DNA of 64,000 nucleotides from Thunnus maccoyii (lineage: Eukaryota; Chordata; Actinopteri; Scombriformes; Scombridae). Location of the stretch: positions 11,681,151 to 11,745,150 of the forward strand of contig NC_056548.1 of assembly GCF_910596095.1 (NCBI RefSeq), given 5' to 3'. The notes under the pieces are model-generated. The model saw only the letters and a list, made by a program, of their open reading frames with translations, was not told the origin of the DNA and did not search any database. Each line of letters begins with the position of its first letter. The first letter of the stretch is position 1. This document shows positions 24,590 through 36,445 of this stretch, in pieces. Position numbers and translations under genes: made by a program.

Positions 24590-24885
24590 ACTGGAATCAG
24601 CCTATTGAAGTATTTTCTCGTTTAATCAATCAGTTGTTTTGTCTATAAAACGTCAGAAAATGGTGAAAAACTCTTTCCTAAAGCCCAAGTTGTCTTCCTT
24701 AAATATCTTCTTCTGTCCAGACCAACACAAGATATTCAGTTAACTATCACAGAGGACTAAAGAAACCAGGAAATATTCACATTTAAGAATTTGGACATTT
24801 TTTAATCTAAAAAATGACTCAAAATGATTCATTGATTATCTAAATAGTTGGAGATTAATTTTCTGCTGATTGACTTATCTAATAG
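24590..24885 (+). repeat. Dispersed repeat, 'GCTGCAACTAACGATTA' family, copy 3
   Basis: ttgttttgtctataaaacgtcagaaaatgg ... aaagaaaccaggaaatattcacatttaag ... ttggagattaattttctgctgattgac. Same internal order as the copy at 37548-37842. It lies in the putative myo10 3' UTR. Confidence 0.6.
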
Positions 24886-25511
24886 AATGTAAACTCCTTT
24901 TACTACTTTTGCTAAAAAAAAAAACAGAAACAAAGTCCCCCCCAAAAATACCAAGACCATGACCTCAGTGTCTTCAACGGTAGCTTCGGCCCTGGCTGCA
25001 TACACACAGCCCACTGGGATCCTGCCTATAGAGTTAGAATAAGCAGAACTCACTCAGAGGTTCCAGTTTGAACTTTGGGTTATTTTCATTTTGGCTAAAA
25101 TTAGTGCGAAACTGGAGAAAGTTAACCCATAAGCCATATTTAACAAGGAACCCGGAGCTGTCTGTTCTAGCTATTCTACTTCTATGGTTCTGTCTGTCAC
25201 TGATATTACACTGAGTAGGAAGAAGTTGCCCTACAGATGCTGAAATGTGGTCAGTGTGTTTGCTGAAGGGAACAATAAGTTAGATTTTTGAAGTATCTGA
25301 TCACAAATCTGTCTTCGAGGGCAACTTCATCACAAAGGGTCCTGTTATCAGCCGCAGGCGGCCAGAGTGGGGCCCATTCTTATCTTATGTTATGCTTATT
25401 ATCATCTTTACATAGTAAAACATTGTGCTTGTTTAAAAAAGAAAAAGAGAAAGAGAGAGATATGTGTGTTATTCTTTTTTATTTGTAACTGGCTTTACAA
25501 AATTATGCTTT

Positions 25512-25517
25512 AATAAA
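25512..25517 (+). promoter_or_regulatory. myo10: Candidate myo10 poly(A) signal AATAAA
   Basis: AATAAA followed within 20-40 nt by a T/GT-rich stretch (tgttgtttgtaaattt), the usual layout of a cleavage site. It is the first canonical hexamer downstream of the myo10 stop codon. Confidence 0.45.
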
Positions 25518-25568
25518 TTATGGAAATTGTCCTCTATTCAGTGTTGTTTGTAAATTTATTTTGACTGA

Positions 25569-26809
25569 AGAGGTGGAAAGTACATTTACTCAATCTTGGG
25601 AAGTGCACTTGCCGGTGGAGAGTTAGATAAAAAGATCAATAGCCTACAGCTGTTAAGTGTCCATTAAATATAAGGCTGCAGCCAGCAGCTAGCTGAGCTT
25701 AGTTTAATTGTTGTTTTTTGCACTTTTGTACAGATTAAACAAACAAAATACTTACTTATTACTTACTTATTGAGATTTAGGAGCTTGTAGGCAGATTTAG
25801 GTACTGTTGCACATGGCCAAGCTAGCTGTTAGTCTCTCTGCTAAGCGAATAAGCTACAGTAACTGGCTGCTAGCTGTAGCCTCAAAGTGAGTAGGCATAT
25901 CTGCCAAATTGTCAAAGTCTTTATTTAACATTTTACATAAAAGATATATGAGGAGCTTAGACTCCTTCAAAAAAAAAAGTCCAGTTTGGGCTTTGTCATG
26001 TTTGAGATATCTTTAGGTTGTTAGCAGTTTGACCAAAGAGACATTTTAACTCCTCAACTTCTCAGATATTTTCATTTAAATAACTGTTTGAGGGCCAAAA
26101 AAGTAAAATTATCCAATATTTCTTGCCACAAAAGAGCAAAGATTAATGAAAAGTAGAAAAATTAGTACAAATTCGTATAGCTGAACTTTGTTTTTTCTTC
26201 TGTTCTATCCCATTACTTCACTACATTTCAGAGGGAAATATTGTACCTACTTTTTACTCCACATTAATTTGACACTTCGGTAACAAGTTACTTTTCAAAT
26301 TGTAAAAATTTTACATAAAATTACACATGATGTGTTTATAAATTTCATTGCACTGTTAAAGATTGAACCAGTGAACCACTGTGTAGTTTTGGCTCATGTT
26401 TCAGATGTTCATTAGTTGTTAGCAGTATATTTACCCACTTAACGACTCACATGGTTTCATTTAATTAACTGTTGGAGGCCCAAAGAATAAAACTCTCTGA
26501 TATTTCCCCCCCAAAAAGTAAAGATTAGAGGAAAATCTGAAAAAAATCTTTTCTCTACTAGAATAATCTCACAACCCCTGAGATTTATCTTGGAAACTCT
26601 TTGGAGGGGTGTTAGCCTAGTTTATCAAAAATATTTAATATATCAGTCACTTCACAAAACTAGTAGGCTATTTTTAATACCTTAAATAAACTAAGCTGAT
26701 AATACTTCTGTACTTTTATCTAAGTAGGATTTTAAATGAAGGGCTTTTACTTGTAATGGAGTATTTTTACATGCTTGCTGTTTTGTTACTTTTACTTATT
26801 CCACCCCTG
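25569..26809. mobile_element. Degenerate hAT-like non-autonomous element upstream of pttg1ip
   Basis: The left end GAGGTGGAAAGTACATTTACTC and right end CTTTTACTTATTCCACCCCTG are decayed versions of the CAGTGGTGGAA...TTCCACCACTG termini seen at 41473-42143. The interior has the ttttactccacattaatttgaca and ggatttt..gggcttttacttgtaatggagtattttta segments I associate with this family. It fills the gap between myo10 and the pttg1ip promoter. No ORF of note. Confidence 0.55.
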
Positions 26810-26811
26810 CC

Positions 26812-27060
26812 GACAAGAAAGTATGCACACAGACGCGCACACGCCTTCCTCTCCTCTCTGGTTGGTGCGTAATGAACGTGCGTCAGGATTTTGCGTTTGG
26901 TTCCTTCTCGGCAAGATCACTTCTCGACTTTCAGACATCGACCAAAGCAGGAAAAACATTTCCTCCTTTGCGGCCAGAGTTTTCTTTTCCCAGAACTTCT
27001 CAGACATAAAAAAAATTTCGAGAATTAAAACGAGGAATATCTGAATATTCACTTCACACG
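26812..27060 (+). promoter_or_regulatory. pttg1ip: pttg1ip promoter / 5' UTR region
   Basis: About 250 bp between the transposon remnant and the ATG, richer in CpG than its surroundings (cagacgcgcacacg, gtgcgtaatgaacgtgcgtc). No TATA box is seen, in keeping with a broadly expressed gene. The transcription start is not determinable. An ATG at 26873 would open a short upstream frame that ends before 27061 if transcription starts upstream of it. Confidence 0.4.
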
Positions 27061-28554
27061 ATGATGGATTTACGGAGTTTTGTCGCTGCTCTGCTTCTTG
27101 TCTTCAGTTTGGCGACAGTTTTCGCTGAGACTTCCGCACCTGGTAAAGGTAGGGGTGGAAATCACTGGCACTTTCACATTGTGTTGCTGAATAAGGAAAT
27201 AATGGCAGCTAAAAAACATATATTTCTACCATTCATTAAATTGCTTTTAGCTGTGCCATGAATTTTTAGTATGATGGTACAAAATCCTCACCTGACTTAT
27301 TGAACCTCAATTTTCCCAATCTAGGACATTGCTGTTTTAGTTTTCTTGTCTAGTGACTTAACTGCAATAAAATAAGAAATACAACTACAAAACCACTTAA
27401 TTTAAGCTATGTTAGGTTTGATTTACACTTAAAATGTTTGCATTTTCAAGTTTAATATGATTTACTTTTGGAAAATCTAGGTAAAGTCTGTTTCAGCTTA
27501 TGACGTGAGCACATAAAAGCTAAGATAAACAGAGCTTACTGATATCATTGTGTCTTTGTTAGTTTCATATCTTAATGTATTGTTGAAGCCTCTCAGCAGG
27601 AACAGTGAGTCATTTTTCAGTTCTCTTTCAACCCCCCTCAAGTTGTTGTTTCAGAGTAAAGAAACCAGGAGTAGTTACAAAAAACCAGCTCCACAAGAAC
27701 GAGAATTTGTTTACACCTCATTTGTGGCTACAGTAGTTATACAAACCCAGCTGTTGTCCTGTGTTGTCTGCTGATAATAACATGACTGAACCACAGCCTG
27801 TGTGTTTACTGTGGTCTGTTTCCATGGAAAACGTCCCAGGAGGATTAGCAGTAGTTACAAATACACACACATATAATCTGCCCCTTGTAACATTTTCAGC
27901 TAATCTCTCTAATATGAGAGGAAAAATGTTTGTTCTTCTGAAAGACATGAGGCCAGCCATCATGATGACTGTGTTTGCCCCTCATATCTTCCTCTCTCTT
28001 CATTGTTTTGGGTGTTTTAACTAGTTCTCTTTGCCCCCCCTGCAGCATGTGAGTCGTCGAATGCGACAAACTGTGAGGAATGTCTGAGAAACGTGACGGT
28101 AAGTCCTGGTAGAAAGCCTTTCTGTTTCTGCTGGGTTGGTTTTATTCTGGGTTTACAACTTATTTGTGTGTGTGTGTGTTTGTGTGTTAAATGGACAAAT
28201 AAGGAAAGTAACTCAGGTGGAGGAACTCATAGCCAGTGGCTCCTCCTCCACATCCACACCAGTTTTACAGGTTTGAGAAGTAACTGATCTGTTGTCCCAT
28301 CCCACCCTCCTCCCTTTTCTGCTTTTGTGTGTGTGTGTGTATGTATCTATAGTTGCCCTGAATAGCTCAGGGCTCATTGTATTGTTCTGATAAAAGAGGT
28401 CATTATGTGTGTTTTTGTTATTTTTTACAGTGCTTGTGGTGCATCAAAACGAAGTCGTGTATAACATATCCAGTGAGCACCATCCTTCCACCGCATGCGC
28501 TCTGTCCACTGAATGATGCACGCTGGGGGCTCTGCTGGAGTAAGAGAGCACGCA

Positions 28555-28621
<67 letters not shown>

Positions 28622-31600
28622 CTGACCTCATTACATCCACCACAACTTCAATGAATCCATCCTTATACTCTTACTACATTGAATTTCACAGGGAGATGGT
28701 GCACATACTTATACTGAGCTACATTTCTCAGATGCAGGTTTGAAACTAACAATTATTTTCTCAATCAATTAATCATTTGGTATATTAAACATAAAATACT
28801 GAATACTGCAAAAACAAAAGCAGGGAAGCTGGAATTAGTGAGCGTTTGGTGTTTTTGTTTGAGAAATGACAATTAATCGATTAATTAAACAATTAATTCA
28901 TTCAGAAAAATAATTGTGATTATAATTGACTAATTGTTTCAGCTCCATGTTTACATACATATCGAGCTAGTTGATTGACAGAAAATTTATCAGCAACTAT
29001 TTTGACAATCAATTTATCATTTCAGTCGTTTGTCAAGCCAGAATGTAAAAAAACTCACTGGTTCCAGGTTCTCAAATGTGAGATGACTTCTTGTCTTTAC
29101 ATGATAATAAACTGATCATTCTTGGGGTTTGGACTGTTGCTCGGACAAAAAGATACATTTGAAGATGTCATCTTGGAGTCTGGGAAACCTGGATGGACAT
29201 TTTTCACTGTTTTCTGATATTTTATTGATTAAATGACTAATTGAGAAAAAATTGGCAGATTAATCGATAATGAAAATATTCGTGAGTTGCAGCCTTACAT
29301 ACATGCAATTTATACAGAAAGCATATGATAAGCACATAACATTTTGATGCCTCAAACATACAGCAGTTACACCCCACTGCTGCAGGTAACCATAGCAACA
29401 TCACTTCAGTTAACTCTCACTGCATTGATTAAACTTTAAGGAAACTTAAAAATATATGAGGATCTGAACACAGTTTCTGATTTTGCCAGTTTTCAGTGGC
29501 CTAGCATGTATTATCACAAACATAACGTTCTGCAGGGGTCGGCGATATGAATGAAATCCTGGGAACAGTCTGGAAAAATCTATTGAGAAACTGTGAAGGT
29601 ATAAAATAAAGTGCAATAATAACAGGAATGTATGTTTTTTGGTTAATCCAGCAAATTAAATACCTGACAAATCAAAGCACTTATTCACAATGGTGAATGA
29701 AAAAATCCAATATTGCCATAAAACAGTGCTGCTCATTGACTTTGCAACACTGCTCACAATTGTCTAATGCAACCAAATATATTTACAAGATGCATTCCAC
29801 TGTTTTAACAGTGTGGCAAAATCTCTTGTAGACAAAATCTGACTTTTAATTACACTTAACAAGCACATCATAGTCTGGCTGCAGCAAAATGCTAATTTAA
29901 CATTCTGTCACAATATACATTTTACTATAAAACCTTCTTTCACTTATGTAAAATGTGAATTTAGGACCTACATATAAAGGATGTGAGTATGTCTTTCAAC
30001 ACTAACAATAAGTGCAACGCTGGAATTACAATTATTTCCTAAATCTTCAAATAATATCACAAGAAACATTAGCCTACAAGCAGTAAAGAGTGCCACAGTC
30101 AAACCATACAGGACAGTCACCAGAGAATATTCATATAGCCGGAGGATGTTCATGTAAGGGAAGGAAAATACAATAAGAGCTAAGAAAAGGGGATGGAACA
30201 TATGTTTTTATATATATCTTGATATATATCTTGAAGGTAAACCTGTGACAGTGACCTCCTGCATAACTTGGTTGTTGTGTTTCTCTGTCTCTGTTCTGCA
30301 GTGAACTTCCAGATATTGATAATCACATTGGCCGTGGTAGGTGGAGTTATCATCATCGCCTTCCTGGTCTGCTTGTTCTGCTGCTGCAAGTGTGAGAATG
30401 TGGGGTAAGTCTGCAATGAGCTGCGGTCGACCTTATCTGACAGATCAGGAACACTGTGACAAAACATCATCCTCCTCCACAATGTGAACCCTGAGGGACT
30501 AAACTGTGCTATAGGTTCGATTTTTTAGCTCTGTCACACAATTGTACCTTCAGTTGTGAACAAATGGTTAAGACATGAATGAGTTACCTAAGAAAAAAAT
30601 TCAAAAAGACTTTTAGAGGTGTTTAAACACATAAACCACAATATAAACAGTTATAGAAGAGGTGTTTTCATGTGAAAATTTTTTGTTGCTGTTATTATTA
30701 CAGCTGTATTTATGGTTACGTATATAATTATCTTTTAAATACAGGAAAAGGCTCAGACGTTACCTCATGTTATAACATTAGAAAACTTTCGAGTGTCTTT
30801 TCATTTTACATGAGGCATGCACAACATAGAAATATTGACAAGCTATATAACATCAGAATAACAATAACAAAATTATTTTAAAAAATATTGAATTTGAATT
30901 TTAAAAGAATTATTCCAAAAGCACACCTTTTACAAAACATAGTTTATATATATTTTAAACACATTTGAGAATGTATTCTTCAATCCAATTCATATAATAA
31001 TAATAATAATAATAATAATACGTTTTTTCATATAGCATCTTTTAAAAACAGAGTTCACAAAGTCCTTTGACAGACAAAGCAAAAGCGGGATACTCAGAAG
31101 GCAATATAACAACAGAGAGCCAAACACTAAAGCCAACCAAAAGCAAGACAATAATTAAGGTAAAGTTGAGATTAAGTGAAAACAAGAAGACAAAAGACGA
31201 TTAAACACAGCGGAGAGAAGACAGAAGGATGATGAAAGATAAAGACAGTAAAAGAGATTTTAAAAAAAAGCAATAAAAAGATGACCTCACATAAAAGCAA
31301 GTCTATAAAAATGGGTTTTACGAAGTGATTTAAAACAAGTCACCGATTCTGTGAGCCTTATTTCCTCATGCAGGTCGTTCTAAAGCCGACAGGCCCTGAT
31401 GTCACCTTTAGATTTAAGCTTCGACTTTAAAGCGGCCAAAATGGCCACACCTGAGGATCTAAGGCTGCAAACTGGCTCATGTGGGGGTCAACATTTCTGT
31501 TATGTAGCTTGGGGCCAGACCCAGACGTGCTGAGAGAGTGCAGAGAGTGAGAGCATTGGTTTAATTCTGGGGATTGTTCTTATTTGAAGGAAGCAGGACT

Positions 31601-34141
31601 GGACAACTTCTTTGATTTGTGGTTCAAAGCTTAAATCTGAATCAAGGAGTACTCTCAAATTTCTGGCAACAGGCAGCATTTTGTTGTTTTTCTCTTCAAA
31701 GGCAACATTTAAAAAGACACTAAAAATACCTAAATGGAGATCAAGTTTTAGATAAATCTGGTTCCTAGCATTTTCTAGCATGTTTAACCTTTACTTCTAA
31801 TCTTTATTTTATCTTTACGATCCCATCTCTCCCACTTCTTCCCCTTCTGTTTCTGGCTCTATTAATATCTGTCTTACCCTCTGTCATATGCATGCATGTA
31901 CCAAACATCACATGTCTGCTGCAGGGTGTCCTTAGATGTTTTTGAAATTGTCTTTTAACTACAAGTCCAAAAATTATGAAAATCACCTGATTACCAAAGG
32001 GATTAACCCTAACCCTAACAGCTACAACAGTACCTCAAGGCTGTTTTGGGGTTTGTTTTGAGTATTTTATCTGTAGATTTTCAGTGATTCTGCACTCATG
32101 CCTCAGAAAATTAATATGACTTTTTATATTGAAACAGTTACATATATGTGTCACAGATGCTTATGTTTAGGTATAAGGTTGAAAATGGTTAGGCTTAGGT
32201 ATATGTTTTCTATGTCACAGTGTGGTTAGGGTCAGAGTCAGAACTCTCTGTAAGAAGACCAGTCAGTGACCTTCGTCACATTTGTGCTTATAGTATCTAT
32301 CAAGAGGTAAATACATTACCATTACAAGGTGATTGTGTGTGATTATGATCAGTTTGTTCTGTGGGGGATTTCTAATCATGTGACGATAATATACTGTACT
32401 GCCACATACTGAACATTTCTGTTGACCCTGGTGTGGTCACCTTTAGGCGTGTATGCTTGAAACACACACACACACACACGACTGTTTTGTGGCAGCTATG
32501 GCTCAAGGGGTTAGAACAGGTTGTTCACTAGTCATAGGTTTGGTGGTTTGATCCCCAGCTGCATCTGTTCACATGTCGAAGTGGCCTTGAGCAAGAGAAC
32601 CCCAAATTTCTCCCAATGGGCGCTGTGCACACCACCATAGTGTGTGAATAAGAGGCAAAATTGTAAAGCTCTTTGTCCACTAAGGTAGAAAAGTGCTGTG
32701 CATATATTTACTCACACTGTCTAATCATAACTTTGGTCTTGTGTTGTGTGCCAGATCCCAACGGTTCCAGGCCAGGATGCAGAAACAGGCCAATACCGCA
32801 AAAACCAAGCAAGAAGAGAGGTGAGGAAAATATTTCGTAAACATGACATGATGATGAAAATTATACTTAAAGTTTGTGTCCCTGGTTTGTGTACATCTTC
32901 ATGCATAGTTTACCACTTGTGCCTCTGTGCTAAATGATGCATTTCAAAAGACAGAGTGTCCGTCTGCACAAGTAAAACTTACAGACTTCTAAAGTGGACT
33001 TGAATTTACTCTGGGTCGTAAACTGGATTCAACAATGGAGTCTGACCATTCTCACCTCAGATACCATCCTCTCCAAGCTTTGAACACACAAACACAACTT
33101 CATCATGAGTTTTCTCCCTCTTAAACAAAGAACTAACACTTCCTCGTCCATGCTGTTTCACCCTGATATACACCAGATACACTTTTATACTTCCCTCTCT
33201 ATTTAGCCACATATAATTCTCTGTACGCAGCTCTTTAATCTTGTGTGCAACTTTTCCCCATGTCACTGTAGACTGCCGCCGCAAGCTATCAGCTGTAAAC
33301 TGTAATGACTCATTCACTATATGGACTGTGAGTGTCCAAAATTGCTGTGTGCAAATTAGTTTGCTAAATAGTGGCAGCACCTTTTTTTTTTTTTTTGAAT
33401 AATGCAAATCAAGTGAAGTTTAGCCATCCTCTTGATTTTGCAGTGATTTATAATATTTGTTTATATTTGCCCTGATAGTACAAAGCAGATTTATTTGTAT
33501 AAAGATGTATAAACAGACTCATACAAAAGCCTCATAATTTATGCACATCATAGGGTGCATTTAGCCTTCCATTAAAATGTGTGTTTGTCTGATGGCTTAA
33601 AATCTACAGTACACCAGACACAATAGCTGACCCTGCTGCATTGTTGGTTACGATACATATCAGTTTTCCCTCATAGTTTAAAACAAAGGCAACACCGATT
33701 AGGGTAAAATGCACACGTCAAACTGTTATCAGCCCAAACTGGTTTGTGGTCACATGGCTTGGGAGTGTTTAAGAGTGCCAAAAATATTACTAGTCATTGT
33801 GTGGCTCATAAGAGAACGTCTTGTCTTTACAGGAGGGCAGAGATGAAACAGAGGCATGACGAAATCAGGAAGAAATATGGTGAGCTGTCTTACTCACTAA
33901 AACACCTATTTGTCTCTTTCTCACACTCATGTATATAATCACTTAAAGAAAAGCTAAAGTTTCCAAATATGGGCTTCTGAATTTTGATGAAACAATTAAT
34001 TACAAACTACAAAATGAGATTAAGTTATCTTCTGGTTTACACTTGGCAGAGGATTTTCTTGAATCTAAGCATGACTTTGCTGATTGTTTGTATGTTTCTC
34101 TAGGTCTAAGTGGACAAAATCCTTACTCCAGATTTGCGTGA
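27061..34141 (+). CDS. pttg1ip: PTTG1-interacting protein (pituitary tumour-transforming 1 interacting protein)
   Basis: Seven exons: 27061-27148, 28046-28098, 28431-28539, 30302-30404, 32755-32820, 33833-33879, 34104-34141; 504 nt, 167 residues. A signal peptide (LRSFVAALLLVFSLATVFA) is followed by a PSI-type cysteine-rich ectodomain with eight Cys (C..TNCEEC..CLWC..KSC..LC..GLCW). Possible N-glycosylation sites are NAT and NVT. A transmembrane helix (QILIITLAVVGGVIIIAFLV) is followed by juxtamembrane cysteines. The cytosolic tail is a basic/acidic coiled coil ending RKKYGLSGQNPYSRFA, as in the mammalian protein (KYGL..NPYxRF). The family protein binds securin (PTTG1), promotes its nuclear entry, and is otherwise found at membranes. 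The start is the first ATG of the signal peptide, in an MM pair. Confidence 0.95.
28559..28621. repeat. (CA)n microsatellite just after pttg1ip exon 3
   Basis: About 31 uninterrupted CA units, beginning 19 nt downstream of the exon 3 donor (gtaaga at 28540). Its antisense translations give spurious Val/Cys-rich frames. Confidence 0.95.
28738..28947 (+). repeat. Dispersed repeat, 'GCTGCAACTAACGATTA' family, copy 4 (partial)
   Basis: gaaactaacaattattttctcaatcaattaatc ... gactaattgtttcagctcc. It is internally deleted relative to other copies and immediately followed by an opposite-strand copy. In pttg1ip intron 3. Confidence 0.5.
28968..29295 (-). repeat. Dispersed repeat, 'GCTGCAACTAACGATTA' family, copy 5, reverse
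   Basis: Read on the - strand it begins aggctgcaactcacgaatattttcattatcgattaatctg and contains the caaagcccaagatgacatctt-like middle. With copy 4 it makes a head-to-head pair. The rest of intron 3 (to 30301) shows nothing else I recognise. Confidence 0.6.
30995..31781 (-). mobile_element. 5'-truncated L2-like LINE 3' end in pttg1ip intron 4
   Basis: On the - strand the interval 31781-31500 encodes a decayed reverse-transcriptase C-terminal piece (ARNLRVLLDSDLSFEPQIKEVVQSCFLQIRT). It corresponds to the NLGVxLDSxLxFxxHI motif of L2/CR1-type LINEs. It runs on through a typical segment (GPKLHNRNV..PHMSQFAALDPQ) with stops, and ends at an (ATT)n tail on the - strand (30995-31020). The order RT C-terminus, 3' UTR, microsatellite tail supports one 5'-truncated insertion. 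Confidence 0.7.
32491..32712 (+). mobile_element. tRNA-derived SINE in pttg1ip intron 4
   Basis: Shows an A-box-like TGGCTCAAGGGG and a B-box-like GGTTTGATCCC about 40 nt apart, the internal promoter of a tRNA-derived SINE. A body then follows (ccttgagcaagagaacccc, gggcgctgtgcacaccacc, aaagctctttgtccactaaggtagaaaagtgct) that I recall from other fish genomes. A short CA run (32461-32479) precedes it. Confidence 0.7.
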
Positions 34142-34718
34142 GAGGATCCATGAACTGAGATTTTACTCTGTGAACCTTCTGTTTTTCCCTGAACTCTCAC
34201 ACCTCAGACATCAACAACACATCTTGTGGCTCTGAGAGTAAATATAACCTGAGAATAAATGTAAACTATAACTAAGATAATTTCAGAAAAGTGACAGTTG
34301 TTTTGTATATGCTGCCTCTGGCTTCATCCAGCCAATGAACAAGAATGTTGTGTTCACTGTAATGATCCAAGAGGCTGCAACCAAAGGCTAGAGTACACAC
34401 ATGTAGCAACAGTGTTTGCTAAGGCTATAGTAGTGTATCCTGTGGCTCCTGTAGCATTAGTTTTTACTATTTATGGGACTATGTCTTAAGTTTAATTGTA
34501 CAGGATGTAAAGAATCCAGTCTGGTTGCTGAACAATTCTTTCCTTTTGCTTAAGAAAATCTATTAGATGTGTAAATTTTCAGATTTTTTTTGCGGAGTTT
34601 AGAGATGTAATTAGGAATTACAACCTATTTTTGCACTTTGTGTGATTTTTTTTTTTTTTTTTTTAATAGTGTTTCAAACTGACTACAACTACTATTTTTC
34701 TGTATTAGGTTCCGAAAA

Positions 34719-34800
34719 TACAGTAGCAGTCAAAAGTTTGGACACATCTTCCCATTCCTTTGAATGAGGAAGTGTGTCCACACTTTTGACTGGTACTGTA
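34719..34800. mobile_element. 80-bp hairpin MITE with Tc1-like ends
   Basis: The left arm 34721-34757 and the reverse complement of the right arm 34762-34798 agree at 31 of 37 positions, with a 4-nt loop (cttt). It is flanked by TA on both sides and the arm starts CAGT, both typical of Tc1/mariner derivatives. The internal AGTCAAAAGTTTGGACACA motif is familiar from teleost Tc1-like repeats. Confidence 0.8.
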
Positions 34801-34953
34801 ACTTCATATTATGAGGTCAAAAGGAAATCTTCAGTCTTGCACTCCGACTTGATTGAGTAATCATTAATTTAAATTGAATGTGTTGATCGTACAGTTGGAT
34901 TGAAATCAGCCTAATTCTAATATTTCTTGTATATCCTGTAAACAAACAGGTCT

Positions 34954-34959
34954 AATAAA
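34954..34959 (+). promoter_or_regulatory. pttg1ip: pttg1ip distal poly(A) signal AATAAA
   Basis: tctAATAAAAgagtttggactg, followed by tgacacttgacttttattgtgtttgtgtttt, a GT/T-rich downstream element. Confidence 0.65.
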
Positions 34960-34985
34960 AGAGTTTGGACTGATGACTAATTCTG

Positions 34986-36180
34986 CCAGTGACACTTGAC
35001 TTTTATTGTGTTTGTGTTTTACTTGGATAGTGCTTTTATTAAAACGACACTTGTGCCTTATAGTTTGTGCCTTAGTTATTAAAAAAAAAAAAACTCACAT
35101 GACTGCTGTTGTATTTTTCATTGCAACGGCTTTACTGCGCCTCTCGTAGCGTAATTCAACACATCTTGCCTCAGGCCTGTAAAGGCTGAAGGCTGACATC
35201 TGCTTTGTGAGGTAAAGAAAAAGATAATTTTGCACATCAAAGATATTTCAGAAATTCAGTGACTGTGATTTATCTTTAGCTCCAGAAGTTAATATTCAGA
35301 AATTAAATCATAATAAATGACCAGGCTGTGATGGGTTATTGAATTTTATAAAATATTTGAAAGTGCTGGATTTCTTTGTATTTTCGTAAAGAGGCTTACC
35401 AAGCAATCAAAAGGAGAATTGGCGATCACATTCACATTGATTAGTAATTGATTAATAATGACTCTTAATTGGAATTGGAATTTTCCATTACATAAAGAAA
35501 TGTCTTGATATGATCATAGATACCAGTAGGTATTTATAGGGGGAAGAAAGACACATTCCAATATGGTTGAATACAATTTCCTCTGCGAAACATGAACTTT
35601 CTTTGTTTTTAGACAATACATCATTCCAGCTTTTGAAATTAATATTTGATATTTTGAGGTCTCATATCCTATTTTAGATGTTTGATTATTTCTTGCCATG
35701 CATATTTTTTCATGTATGTATTTTTGTTTTTTTCTTTACATACATACTAATGCTATTCCTAATGTATGTATGCTCAGAAAGCACCTGTTAAAAATGGCAA
35801 AATGGACTTGAATAAATGTTTAAACTAAAATAATTCTTAAGTTTCTTAAGTAATTTGTGAAACTATTATTTGCGATAATAGCACTTTCTTGTTTTTCCAG
35901 GCTTATGATAATTTCTCGCACTCTATGTGTTGCTTTTTTGAATAATTTGAAACCATGTTGAGTTTACTCAAATGTGCTGTATAAATTGCTCTGCCTTGTT
36001 TTGTAAAAAAAAAAAAAGGATTCGCAATTCTTATTGCATAGCCCACATTCACATAATGGCTTGCATATGTTCTGATTTCAGAATCATGACCAGGTTTATT
36101 GTTAATTGTTAAAAAATATACATAAAATTAAATAATCTTAAATACTACAAAAATAGAAGGAAAGAAATTTACAATAAAAA
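34986..36180. other. Intergenic AT-rich stretch
   Basis: Between the pttg1ip 3' end and the sumo3 promoter. Contains A and T homopolymers (35079-35092, 36006-36019) and no coding exon, RNA gene or repeat that I recognise. Confidence 0.6.
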
Positions 36181-36199
36181 AATATGTAAAATATATTCT

Positions 36200-36445
36200 A
36201 AGTGTGTTACCTTCAGGGTCTTTGGTTCGCGTGATCGAGGATTCTGCATACGTGCGCGCTCCCGCGTCCGCGCTCCCGCGATTCAGAAGTCACGTGGTCA
36301 TCTCAGATCCAATCGTTTACTCGCAACAGCGGTCCAAAGCGCGCGCCCGTCAGTGGAGGAGAAGAGAGGACAGAAGGCGGCAGAAAGACAAATAAAGACC
36401 AATTAACCGTTTATTCTGAGAATCGTCACACGAAATCCAGCAGAG
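36200..36445 (+). promoter_or_regulatory. sumo3: sumo3 promoter / 5' UTR, CpG-rich
   Basis: An abrupt rise in CpG (tacgtgcgcgctcccgcgtccgcg; aagcgcgcgcccgtc) marks a CpG-island promoter. An E-box CACGTG lies at 36291-36296 and CCAATC at 36310-36315. No TATA box. It is directly followed by the start codon at 36446. Confidence 0.6.

Larger units (their letters stand above)
22024..25535 (+). other. myo10: Probable myo10 3' UTR and downstream sequence
   Basis: No coding exon is recognisable after the TGA. The stretch contains pyrimidine-rich runs (22380-22740), an AU-rich motif (23841-23854), a short GT repeat (about 24028-24050) and one dispersed repeat copy (about 24590-24885). The first canonical AATAAA after the stop is at 25512-25517. 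ATTAAA at 24507-24512 is an earlier alternative. The UTR length of about 3.5 kb is an inference from these signals alone. Confidence 0.45.
34142..34985 (+). other. pttg1ip: pttg1ip 3' UTR
   Basis: AATAAA occurs at 34254-34259 and again at 34954-34959, so short and long 3' ends are possible. The long form contains a palindromic MITE (34719-34800) and T-rich runs. No coding exon is visible. Confidence 0.6.

Noticed and set aside
28418..28743. Val/Cys- and Thr/His-repeat frames around the CA repeat
   Set aside because: Translations of the (CA)n microsatellite in an intron.
32003..32019. Telomere-like TTAACCCTAACCCTAAC
   Set aside because: Only two to three units; too short to claim an interstitial telomere array.
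33057..33407. 116-residue frame on the - strand in pttg1ip intron 5
   Set aside because: No recognisable domain, starts in a Lys homopolymer from an A-run, and no splice or promoter context; kept only as an unexplained frame.
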